From Bacteroidales bacterium (GTDB lineage Bacteria; Bacteroidota; Bacteroidia; Bacteroidales; VadinHA17): a stretch of 40,027 bases of DNA. The notes below the pieces were generated by a model, which was not told the origin of the DNA, made no database searches, and was given only the letters and a program-made list of their open reading frames with translations. Positions within the stretch are counted from its first letter, which is position 1. The number at the start of each line of letters is the position of its first letter. The DNA lies in assembly GCA_009881065.1 (NCBI GenBank), contig WXFE01000019.1, forward strand, positions 1 to 40,027. Direction: 5' to 3'. A program made the position numbers and the translations under genes. Positions 16,829 through 25,000 of this stretch are shown here, in pieces.

Positions 16829-17869
16829 TTATTTTTTAAGCAGGAAACTGATTGTGTCAATATTGTCAGCGTAATCCCACACTTCCGGTTCCTGGGTTTT
16901 CCCGAAAGGCAGATGATCGTGCCCGACTATGCATTGCAGCATTTCTTCACACATTTCCGGGGTTATGGCGGGGCCTGTTGAGCTGTCGTAGAACTCATAA
17001 TGAATCACAGCCATCGGGGGAGTGAGTGATGACGACTCTTTAAGCAGAATGAAGCGGCCGTCAGTGAAACTTTCCCTGTTAACTATCATCACTGCCCTGT
17101 GATGGTCATAGTTTATCATATACCTGTAATGCGACAGCAGTGATTCATGGCGATCCCAGCGGGGCAGGAGGGATGCCGGGTCATATCCGCGGGGGAGGTA
17201 CAGTTTTGATACATTCCTGCAACCCAGTCCGAAGTATGAAAAGATATCATCGCCAAGCAGCTCCAGTTCGCTGTCACTCTCTGTCCCGTCAAGAATGGCT
17301 ATACTGTTCCTGTTCTTTCTGATGATGGAGGGAACATTTCTGAAATAGTACTCGAAGTATCTTGAGGTATTGTTGCTTCCTGTTGCAATCACTTTCCCGA
17401 ATCCTTTCAGCTGGCCGGTTGTGATCTCAGTAACATTTCCGAACGCCGGTTCAATTTCAGCCAGTGTGGCGGCCACGGCCCTCATCAGTATCTCATCTTT
17501 GGTGCTTACTCTGGCCAGCAGGCGGTTTCCTGATATCAGCACGCAGAGCAGGTCATGGAATCCTACCATAGGGATGTTGCCGGCCATAACCACCCCCACG
17601 GTTACCGGATCACGTTTATCATTCAGCTCCGGGTAGGCTGAGAGCCACCGGGTCAGTTTCTCTTTGGTCAGGGCGGCCCCGGTGGCATGGAGTGCACGCC
17701 TGACATTCCCGGGTGTGAACCACGGATTGGAGAGACAGAGTCTCCCGGAAAGTTCATGAAAGAGTTTTCCTGATCCCGTACCGGTGCCGGCCGCTCCTTC
17801 GCGCATCGCTCTTCCAAGCTCTGCAAAGGCTTCAATGCCACGTTCAACTGACAGATGGTCGTTCTTCAC
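16829..17869 (-). CDS. LuxC-like acyl-CoA reductase family protein
   Basis: This 346-residue member of the aldehyde dehydrogenase superfamily resembles the LuxC/acyl-CoA reductase family, which reduces activated fatty acids to aldehydes with NADPH. Visible blocks are VGVVMAGNIPMVGFHDLLCVLISGNRLLARVS (nucleotide-binding half), VIATGSNNTSRYFEYYF, and SYFGLGCRNVSKLYLP, whose Cys217 is the expected acyl-accepting nucleophile. The protein is shorter than Vibrio LuxC (about 480). No LuxE-like or ferredoxin partner is adjacent, so the substrate is unclear. It lies 58 bp upstream of the pRiA4b-like gene on the same strand. Confidence 0.8.
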   Translation of the reverse strand: MKNDHLSVERGIEAFAELGRAMREGAAGTGTGSGKLFHELSGRLCLSNPWFTPGNVRRALHATGAALTKEKLTRWLSAYPELNDKRDPVTVGVVMAGNIPMVGFHDLLCVLISGNRLLARVSTKDEILMRAVAATLAEIEPAFGNVTEITTGQLKGFGKVIATGSNNTSRYFEYYFRNVPSIIRKNRNSIAILDGTESDSELELLGDDIFSYFGLGCRNVSKLYLPRGYDPASLLPRWDRHESLLSHYRYMINYDHHRAVMIVNRESFTDGRFILLKESSSLTPPMAVIHYEFYDSSTGPAITPEMCEEMLQCIVGHDHLPFGKTQEPEVWDYADNIDTISFLLKK

Positions 17870-17904
17870 CCGGGCAAAGGTAAAAAATGAAGTGAATGTT
17901 TAAA

Positions 17905-17948
17905 GATAAAGAAATTCAGAAAAGATGTATCTTAGTTGCATCTTTATC
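17905..17948. promoter_or_regulatory. Inverted repeats upstream of the ABC permease
   Basis: In the 91-bp divergent spacer, GATAAAGA (17905-17912) pairs with TCTTTATC (17941-17948), and AAAGATG (17921-17927) pairs with CATCTTT (17939-17945). They overlap, so only one hairpin can form at a time. They could be regulator sites; no promoter with good match is seen here. Confidence 0.3.
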
Positions 17949-17960
17949 TGCAAGAAGTAA

Positions 17961-19202
17961 TTGAAGGGATTGACTTTATTCTGGGAGAATGTCAGGGTTG
18001 CATTCAAGGCAATCAGGTCAAACAGGGTCAGGGCTGCACTGACAATGGCTATAATTGCCTTCGGGATCATGGCCCTTGTGGGGATACTTACCGCCATTGA
18101 CGGGTTGAAGAGCACTCTTACCGATCAATTCACCCTGATGGGGGCAAACTCCTTCTCAATCACCTCACGCTCAATGAGGGTTACCGTTGGTAATCAGCAT
18201 CTACGCACCAGGAACCATTCCCATATCACCTTTAAGGAGGCCATGGCCTTCAAGGAGAGGTTCCAGGAACCGGCCTGGGTATCAATATCATTCAGTGCAT
18301 CGGGTATGGCCGAATATCGCTTCGGCAACAATAAAACCAATCCCAACATTTCAATCCTGGGTTCGGATGAAAACTATCTGACCTTTGCCGGACAGGAGCT
18401 TGAATCAGGGCGCAACTTCTCACAGGATGACCTGTCTGGCAGCAGGCACGTAGTCATTATCGGGAAGGATATAGTCCGCTTCCTCTTTCCCGGCGTTGAC
18501 CCGCTCGGAAAGGAGATAAGCCTTCCCGGCCTGAAGCTTACGGTTATCGGGGTGATCAAGAGTTCAGGTGCAAGCATGATGGGTACTGACCAGATGACCA
18601 TTATCCCGATTACTACCGCCAGACAGTACTTCTCAAGACCCAACATTTCATACAATATAGGCGTGATGCCGCATAAATCGGTTAGTCTTGACATGATGGC
18701 AAGCGAAGCCGAGGGTATCTTCAGGATAGTGCGTAACCTCGATCCCCGGGATGAGTCTGATTTCAATATACAGAAGAGTGACTCCCTGATTGCGATGCTG
18801 TTGGAGAACATCAGGTTTGTGACGCTGGCTGCCACGATTATTGGCTTTATAACTCTCTTCGGAGCAGCTGTGGGGCTGATGAATATAATGCTGGTATCCG
18901 TTACGGAGCGCACCAGGGAGATTGGAGTCCGAAAGGCGCTCGGGGCGCGCAAGTCAGTGATCAGGCAACAGTTTCTTTATGAATCTGTCATTATCGGGCA
19001 GTTAGGAGGCTTTTTTGGCATTATAGCGGGCATTTTTATCGGCAACCTGGTTTCTTTCGGGATGGGTTCAAGTTTCACCGTGCCATGGGTGTGGGTCATC
19101 GGAGGTGTGATGGCCTGTTTCCTGGTAGGGATTGCTTCGGGATACATCCCCGCCGTAAAGGCATCGGCAGTTGACCCGATTGAGGCGCTTCGCTATGAGT
19201 GA
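17961..19202 (+). CDS. MacB/FtsX-type ABC transporter permease
   Basis: This 413-residue inner-membrane protein has the classic layout: one N-terminal membrane helix (about residues 28-46, ALTMAIIAFGIMALVGILTAI), a large periplasmic MacB_PCD-like domain, and three C-terminal helices with LMNIMLVSVTERTREIGVRKALGARKSVIRQQFLYES and the closing PAVKASAVDPIEALRYE. These permeases couple ATP hydrolysis to lipoprotein, peptide or drug movement or to envelope signalling. No ATPase or membrane-fusion partner is adjacent. There is no ATG at the expected start: a stop codon directly precedes TTG 17961, so TTG at 17961 or 17970 must be used, or a much later ATG that would cut the first helix. Confidence 0.9.
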   Translation: MKGLTLFWENVRVAFKAIRSNRVRAALTMAIIAFGIMALVGILTAIDGLKSTLTDQFTLMGANSFSITSRSMRVTVGNQHLRTRNHSHITFKEAMAFKERFQEPAWVSISFSASGMAEYRFGNNKTNPNISILGSDENYLTFAGQELESGRNFSQDDLSGSRHVVIIGKDIVRFLFPGVDPLGKEISLPGLKLTVIGVIKSSGASMMGTDQMTIIPITTARQYFSRPNISYNIGVMPHKSVSLDMMASEAEGIFRIVRNLDPRDESDFNIQKSDSLIAMLLENIRFVTLAATIIGFITLFGAAVGLMNIMLVSVTERTREIGVRKALGARKSVIRQQFLYESVIIGQLGGFFGIIAGIFIGNLVSFGMGSSFTVPWVWVIGGVMACFLVGIASGYIPAVKASAVDPIEALRYE

Positions 19203-19252
19203 TATAAAACCTGGTTGATGAACCGAACTTAATTGATGCAGGATTTTGAAAA

Positions 19253-19630
19253 ATGAGTGTTGAAGTAATTCTGGCAGGATCGAACAATATTCCACGGATC
19301 ACCTATGATCAGGATGAGGATCTGTTGAGCATCACGGGACGTTCAATTGCTGAGAGGTCTGATATTATCTACACTCCGCTGGAGCAATGGATCAGATCAC
19401 ATCTGGAACGTTTCACCACACTCAGGATTGTCATTTTCCTGGAGTATATCAACAGCGGATCATCAAAGGCGATGCGCGATGTGCTCAGGATGCTCAGCAA
19501 CTACCGGGCTTCACGCTACAGGATACGCATCACCTGGCTCTACGAGGAGGATGACGAGTCAATGTATGAACTGGGTGAACACTACCGTGATTCGCTCGGC
19601 ATTGACATGGAAGTGAAGATGGTGTTGTAA
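19253..19630 (+). CDS. SiaC/DUF1987-family regulatory phosphoprotein
   Basis: This 125-residue protein shows the DUF1987 pattern: NIPRITYDQDEDLLSITGRSIAERSDIIYTPLEQWI, then RIVIFLEYINSGSSKAMRDVLRML, where the Asn-Ser-Gly-Ser-Ser segment matches the phosphorylation region of SiaC. In Pseudomonas aeruginosa, SiaC is switched by a kinase (SiaB) and a phosphatase (SiaA) and controls a diguanylate cyclase (SiaD). None of these partners is in the window, so here it is an orphan and may answer to kinases elsewhere. It lies 50 bp after the ABC permease on the same strand. Confidence 0.85.
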   Translation: MSVEVILAGSNNIPRITYDQDEDLLSITGRSIAERSDIIYTPLEQWIRSHLERFTTLRIVIFLEYINSGSSKAMRDVLRMLSNYRASRYRIRITWLYEEDDESMYELGEHYRDSLGIDMEVKMVL

Positions 19631-19648
19631 CCGGGGGAGGGAATCATT

Positions 19649-19781
19649 CCCCGGATTCGGATTATGCATACACATACGCAGCGAGGGGTCTCAGACCCCT
19701 CGCAACATTCTCCGGACACATCCCCCGGGATTCAGATCGGGAATATATATACGTAGCGAGGGGTCTCAGACCCCTCGCTAC
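19649..19781. repeat. Two 75-bp direct repeats, each with a near-perfect palindrome
   Basis: Between convergent siaC-like and gapA genes, a unit starting near CCCCGGATTC repeats after 75 bp. Each copy contains GCGAGGGGTCT, one central base, and the reverse complement: 19681-19703 (11-bp arms) and 19753-19781 (14-bp arms). The hairpins would form in RNA from either strand. The second lies 3 bp past the gapA stop codon. They resemble REP-type palindromes and may act as bidirectional 3'-end or terminator structures, although no T-tract follows. Confidence 0.85.
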
Positions 19782-19784
19782 CTG

Positions 19785-20798
19785 CTATAATGTTTTACCC
19801 ATCATTTCGATGAGGTCAACACATCTTGCTGAATAACCCCATTCGTTGTCATACCATGCAAGGACCTTGATCATCTTGCCGTTGACCATTGTGCTCTTGG
19901 CATCGAACACTGCTGATGCCGGGTTGTGGATAACATCAACGGAGACAATTTCGTCCTCGGTGTATTCAATAATGCCTTTCATCGGACCTTCAGCGGCCTT
20001 TTGCATTGCTGCGTTGATCTCCTCCTTCGTTGCGGTCTTCTTCAGAATGGCAACAAAGTCAACCAGTGAGCCGGTGGGCGTCGGCACCCTCACTGAAAGA
20101 CCATCAAGCTTGCCAGCCAGTTCGGGTATGATCTTGCCGACTGACTTGGCTGCACCGGTGGTGGTCGGAATCTGTGAGAGGGCAGCTGACCTTGCCCTGC
20201 GGAGATCCTTGTGCGAACGATCAAGGATACGCTGGTCATTGGTGTATGAGTGAATGGTAGTCATAAAGCCGAGCTCGATACCAAAGGTGTCATTCAGGAC
20301 CTTCGCTACCGGTGCAAGGCAGTTCGTGGTGCAGGATGCATTTGATACGCAGGTATGCTCCGGTTTGAGGATTTCATCATTCACACCAACAACTATCATT
20401 GCCTCAACGGTATCCTTCGCGGGGAAAGTGAGAAGCACCTTTTTCGCACCATTCTTCAGGTGATCACCGTAACCTCCCTTGGGGCTCTCCCTCGTTGTGT
20501 ATATACCGGTTGATTCAATTACGATATCAGGTGTGACTGCCCATGGAATTGCTGTAAGATTGTTCTCTGCCGTGACTTTGATCTTCTGGCCCCTTACTAT
20601 GATATGCTGATCATCATGGGTTACTCCGGGAAACCGTCCCTGAGTAGAGTCATATTTAAGGAGATGAGCAAGTGTCTTCGCATCGGTGCGACCATTGATT
20701 CCTACTATCTCAATGTTTGGATGTTCTTCAAAGGCGATCTTGAAAGCGTTGCGACCGACTCTGCCAAACCCGTTGATTGCTACTTTTATCTTTGCCAT
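19785..20798 (-). CDS. gapA: Glyceraldehyde-3-phosphate dehydrogenase (type I), possibly NADP(H)-using
   Basis: This cytosolic enzyme oxidises glyceraldehyde-3-phosphate to 1,3-bisphosphoglycerate. The 337 residues are standard: KVAINGFGRVGRNAFKIA dinucleotide loop, SNASCTTNCLAP with catalytic Cys156, His183 in TTIHSYTNDQ, LRRARSAALSQIPTTTGAAK and VLAWYDNEWGYSARCVDL. Two cofactor-specificity sites are unusual. The residue after the second strand, usually Asp in NAD-enzymes (IND), is Gly36 followed by Arg37. The usual Leu-Pro before HKDLRRAR is Arg194-Ser195, and Ser at the second position is seen in NADP-using chloroplast and cyanobacterial forms. It may therefore be a biosynthetic or dual-cofactor enzyme. 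A TAnnTTTG box lies about 35 bp upstream. Confidence 0.96.
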   Translation of the reverse strand: MAKIKVAINGFGRVGRNAFKIAFEEHPNIEIVGINGRTDAKTLAHLLKYDSTQGRFPGVTHDDQHIIVRGQKIKVTAENNLTAIPWAVTPDIVIESTGIYTTRESPKGGYGDHLKNGAKKVLLTFPAKDTVEAMIVVGVNDEILKPEHTCVSNASCTTNCLAPVAKVLNDTFGIELGFMTTIHSYTNDQRILDRSHKDLRRARSAALSQIPTTTGAAKSVGKIIPELAGKLDGLSVRVPTPTGSLVDFVAILKKTATKEEINAAMQKAAEGPMKGIIEYTEDEIVSVDVIHNPASAVFDAKSTMVNGKMIKVLAWYDNEWGYSARCVDLIEMMGKTL

Positions 20799-20832
20799 AG
20801 TTGTAAAATAATAAGGTTACTAAAATAATCGA

Positions 20833-20840
20833 CAAAAATA
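20833..20840 (-). promoter_or_regulatory. Candidate -7 box for gapA
   Basis: On the minus strand it reads TATTTTTG, an exact TAnnTTTG. The nearest upstream GTTG is 23 bp away, so the -33 element is weak. The leader would be about 30 bases. Confidence 0.45.
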
Positions 20841-20879
20841 CATAAAATATAATAAGGAGAGAGCAACAATCAGAAATAA

Positions 20880-21674
20880 TTATTCTGCGGGCTGCTTCCG
20901 GAGAAGATCAAACAGGCTCCGCTGGTTGACGGGATCGAGGATTATGCCAATACGGTAACCTACAAATATCGAAGGGAAGAACTGCTTGTTGTCATCGCCG
21001 GCCATTATGGGAATGGTCTTTGTAAATGCATGAAGTGAGGCGCCAACCTCCACGGTGTGGGTTATCCGGTCATTCCTGCTGTATTCAAAATTGAACCCGG
21101 TGCGCGTATAAAGCCCCGGGTAGAGTTTAATCTCATCAAAACCCTTGAAGAAGGAGGCTTTGCTCATGATATCGAGCGGCTGGTGAATGGTCAGGTCAAA
21201 TTTCTGCTCTTCTATTGTATAGTAGTCGTTCCCGAGCAGAACGATGATCTTGTAATAGATTGGTTTGGCGAAGAGCAGGGTTGCCCCGCCACCTCCAAAC
21301 CAGCTGACCGAAACCCCTCCCAGGTCATGTTTCTCAAATATCTCGAGCTGGTAACCGGCCCCTGCCCCGATGGTCCATGTGCTGTTCAGCTTGCCGAACA
21401 CAAAGGAACCCGGACTCTGGAAATAGTAATTTGAGAGCTTTACCTCCTTGGGGTGCTTGAAGACTTCGAGGCTCCCTTCCATAAACCAGCGCTGATTGGG
21501 CTTGAACTGACGCAGGTCACGGTAAATGAGTGACCAGCCGTCAGCATTGAGTGACGGGCCGATAGATTTCTCATTGCGCCAGAAAATCCTTTGCTGAGGG
21601 TCAATATCTCCCTGACCCGCGAGAGACCCGCAGATAGAGATAAAAAGTATGACGTGCCAAAACCTCTTAATCAT
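20880..21674 (-). CDS. Secreted/outer-membrane beta-barrel-like protein of unknown function
   Basis: The 264-residue protein starts with a signal peptide (MIKRFWHVILFISICGSLAGQG). Then comes IFWRNEKSIGPSLNADGWSLIYRDLRQFKPNQRWF, followed by alternating short strands rich in Tyr, Phe and Gly (GAGAGYQLEIF, GGVSVSWFGGGGATLLF, FFPSIFVGYRIGIIL). This fits a small outer-membrane beta-barrel of the kind frequent in Bacteroidota. I do not recognise a specific family function. An upstream in-frame start at 21806 is rejected because it runs through a separate lipoprotein gene and would bury the signal peptide. It lies 43 bp after the lipoprotein gene and 81 bp before gapA, on the same strand. Confidence 0.75.
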   Translation of the reverse strand: MIKRFWHVILFISICGSLAGQGDIDPQQRIFWRNEKSIGPSLNADGWSLIYRDLRQFKPNQRWFMEGSLEVFKHPKEVKLSNYYFQSPGSFVFGKLNSTWTIGAGAGYQLEIFEKHDLGGVSVSWFGGGGATLLFAKPIYYKIIVLLGNDYYTIEEQKFDLTIHQPLDIMSKASFFKGFDEIKLYPGLYTRTGFNFEYSRNDRITHTVEVGASLHAFTKTIPIMAGDDNKQFFPSIFVGYRIGIILDPVNQRSLFDLLRKQPAE

Positions 21675-21717
21675 TATTACATTAATGTTAAGACTGGCAG
21701 CGGGGGAGAAGCTATGA

Positions 21718-21843
21718 TCAGCCTTCCTGTTCCGTTGAAGCAGCATCGGCACTGCTGTATGCCGGACATGCTTCACGATTGCATGAACTGAATGCCAGTA
21801 CTGCAAGCAGAGCGAGGACGGCTATCAGACCAACTTTTTTCAT
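21718..21843 (-). CDS. Small lipoprotein, 41 residues
   Basis: ATG at 21843 opens MKKVGLIAVLALLAVLAFSSCNREACPAYSSADAASTEQEG and ends at TGA 21718-21720. Lys-Lys, a hydrophobic core and FSSC form a clear type II signal peptide with lipobox, leaving a mature lipoprotein of about 20 residues with a second Cys. Its function is unknown. It has a TAnnTTTG box 24 bp upstream and heads a same-strand group with the beta-barrel-like protein, so the two may act together in the envelope. Its very small size means it is easily missed by gene callers. Confidence 0.75.
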   Translation of the reverse strand: MKKVGLIAVLALLAVLAFSSCNREACPAYSSADAASTEQEG

Positions 21844-21866
21844 AATTCCTGCCTTTAAGTCTGAGA

Positions 21867-21874
21867 CAAAAGTA
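21867..21874 (-). promoter_or_regulatory. Candidate -7 box for the small lipoprotein gene
   Basis: On the minus strand it reads TACTTTTG, an exact TAnnTTTG, 23 bases before the ATG. A CTTG occurs 15 bp further upstream, closer than the usual -33 spacing. Confidence 0.5.
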
Positions 21875-21980
21875 ACTTTATTTTTTAAACAAGATTTGTG
21901 CCATATTATTATTTATGCCCGCTCCTTTTTTAAACAAACAATGCTGTCAGTGAACTGCTGACTGCAGGCCACAGAGTGAA

Positions 21981-22057
21981 GAAACCCCGGTATGCCTGAT
22001 GGCTGCCGGGGTTTCAAAAAGAGAGAGGGTGCCCCATTTGTATTATGAGACACCCTC
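21981..22057 (-). terminator. Tandem hairpins ending the BNR/VPS10-like gene
   Basis: Downstream of the gene ending at 22097, GAGGGTG (22025-22031) pairs with CACCCTC (22051-22057). On the minus strand the stem is followed by TCTCTCTTTTT, a good intrinsic terminator. A second stem, GAAACCCCGG (21981-21990) with CCGGGGTTTC (22006-22015), follows just after and ends in TTCTTC. Confidence 0.7.
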
Positions 22058-22096
22058 CTGATTATTTGCAAATCTCAACGTGCAATGTTAAATCCC

Positions 22097-25000
22097 TTAG
22101 AATTTGGGCACTCTTCCGGTTGTCCATGGAGCCTTTATCTCATCCAGTTTCGCGTTGAGCGCATCAACAGCCCTGCCTGCCTTCTGGATTCTCTCAAGCA
22201 ACGCCGGAAACTCCTTCTTCAGGATGGTGAACTGCTGGTCAGCAATGCCGGAGATATCACCGGAGTTGCTATAGAGCGATCTTGACATGGTTGACAGCCT
22301 CGCAGAGAGCGATACAGGTGACGGAGGCGTCTCCTCGGTGCTGGCGCCGACAGAGATACCCCTGATGAGATATGTTAGCTCATTCATCTCATCACTCAGC
22401 GCTGCAGCTTCCTTCATCAGTGATGCAGGTGCATCCGGCATCTGATGGATGGTCTGCATAATGGTGTTAACCGTTGCGTCAAGCTCAGTGACATATGAGA
22501 TTGCGCCGTAAGCAGTTTTCGCAAAGGCAGCCATCTCCTTCATCCATTTTTCTTTGGCTGCTGCATTGGTGACCGGCAGGGTCACTATGTCAAGCGGTTT
22601 GCACACGAAGGGCTCGGGACCGGCCAGTTCTTTAATCTCGCCATTGGCGTAGATAGCCATTGAAACGAAATATTTGCCCGGCATGACCGAGATGCCTCCG
22701 CCGCCCCAGCGGCCACGGCCTTCTTCAGCAACGGGATTGAACTTCCCGGAGGACCTGACAGGCTGATAACCGGCATAGGTAAAGTTCCATGTCACACGGC
22801 CCACTCCCTTCGAAGCATTTTTATAAAGCTTGCGGATTACCGAACCCTCCTCGTCAGTAATGGTGAAGATAAGATATGGCTTTATCTCTCGCTCCTCAAG
22901 GCTGAGCTCCCTTGCTGTAGGCTGCGGAATGAAATCACCCTTTTCAGCAAGTTTCTTTTCATTTTCCTTCCTGATATCACGGGCGGTCTTCGGAACATCG
23001 TTCACATAATAGGTGATGGTAGCTCCATAGGGTGGATTCTCCGCCACATAATACATTGATCCCTGGTTGTCAAACCCACTGGTCTGTACGAACATTTTGG
23101 CATCCTTGACGGGGAAGATATATCCGGCTTTTGTAGTAATGCTGTTGGAGTAATTCTGCAGCGGTGTGTAGTCATCGATGACATAAAATCCCCTTCCGAA
23201 TGTTGCAATCACCAGGTCGTTCTCACGCTCCTGGATGGCAATGTCACGCACTGCGATTGTCGGAAGGCCCCTGTTGAACTCGGTCCATGTGGCGCCTGCG
23301 TCAAATGAAACGAAGAAGCTGAACTCAGTTCCCAGGAAGAGCAGGTTGGGATTGACATGATCCTGCTCTATTGTATGAACCGGTCCGTTTGCCGGCAGGT
23401 TGGAGCTGATCGATGTCCATGTGCGTCCCTTGTCAGTGCTCTTCAGTACATACGGCCTGAAGTCGTCACGCTTGTGATTGTTGAATGTCGCATAGACCAC
23501 GTTTACATTGTGCTTGTCAGCCAGCACGTCACTCACCCAGGTATATTCCGGCACGCCGGGATAGGTTTTATTCATCCTCCAGCTGGCGCCGCCGTCTTCC
23601 GAGACTGCAATTACTCCGTCATCACTTCCGGTATAGAGCAGATCCTCCTGCAGGCGCGATTCGGAAAGGGAGACTATTGTTCCCCAGAGTGAGGTTGACC
23701 TGTTTTTCGCGACAGCGTCTGACGGCCAGTACCTGTCCATCACCTTGAAGTTGTCGCGGTTCTCGTTTCTTGTCAGGTCAGGCGATATTGTCTTCCAGCT
23801 GCTTCCGCGGTCTTCACTGCGGAACAGGAAGTTGGCAGCCATGTAGATCCTTTTGTTGTTGTGCGGACTAATAAGGATTGGAGTGTCCCAGTTCCAGCGG
23901 TAGGTGAGTTCACCCTCACCGGGGAAGGGCTTGATGCTTATTCTCTCGCCGCTTCTGCGGTCATAGCGGGATGCATTGCCGTACTGTGATTCGGTATAGA
24001 CGATGTCCGGTTCTTCCGGATCGATTGCCAGCCAGAATCCGTCACCTCCCGAGGTAACGAACCAGTCGTCATTGACAACGCCGTTTCTGGTGTTGGCCGA
24101 GGGGCCTCCCATGGAGTTGTTGTCCTGCGTACCGCCGTAGATGTAATAGAAGGGGTATGAATTGTCAACAGCCACCCGGTAGAACTGGGTCACCGGGAGG
24201 TTTGACTTGAAGATGAAATTGCTTCCGTTGTCATAAGTCTCGTAGATACCGCCGTCGCCACCGATGTAAAAGTGGTCAGTGTTGGTCGGATCAATCCACA
24301 TGGCATGGTCGTCAACATGGCGTTCCTTGTTGCCTAAATTCTTCCATGTGCAGCCGCCGTCAACAGTCACCTGGGTGTAGGTGTCAAGGCTGAATATCCT
24401 GTTTACATCCTTCGGGTCACATATGATCTTGTTGTAGTACTGCCCGGTTGAATGATAGGAGCTCATTTTCTCCCATGAAGCGCCCCTGTTGACCGACCTG
24501 AAGAAGCCGCCGGCATCACCCTGTGCTTCCATTATGAGATAGAGAACGTCAGGGTTAACCGGCGAGACGGCTATGCCCATGCCGCCAATGTCTCCTCCCG
24601 GAAGCCCTTTCATTATCTTCTCAAATGATTTTCCGGCGTCGGTTGACTTGTATACTGCTGATTCCGGTCCTCCGCCGATTTTCAGTCCGACGTGCCTGCG
24701 GCGCTGTTCGCTTGTGCAATAGATGACATCAGGATTGCGCGGATCAAGCACCACGTTGTTGACGCCGGTGTTCTCACTGATGTTGAGAATCTTTTCCCAT
24801 GTTTTTCCGCCGTCAGTTGATTTATAGAGTCCGCGGTCACCGCCCGGGCCCCATGCAGACCCTTCCGCTGCTACATAAACCACATCGCTGTTGCGGGGGT
24901 CAATGGCTATTCCGCCTATCTGGCGCGACTCCTTCAGGCCCATATTCTTCCAGCTGGCACCTGCGTCATCAGAGCGGTAAACGCCGTCACCCCATCCCAG

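Noticed and set aside
21675-21806. 44-residue N-terminal extension of the beta-barrel-like protein
   Set aside because: It overlaps the lipoprotein gene in another frame and would bury a clean signal peptide that begins at 21674.
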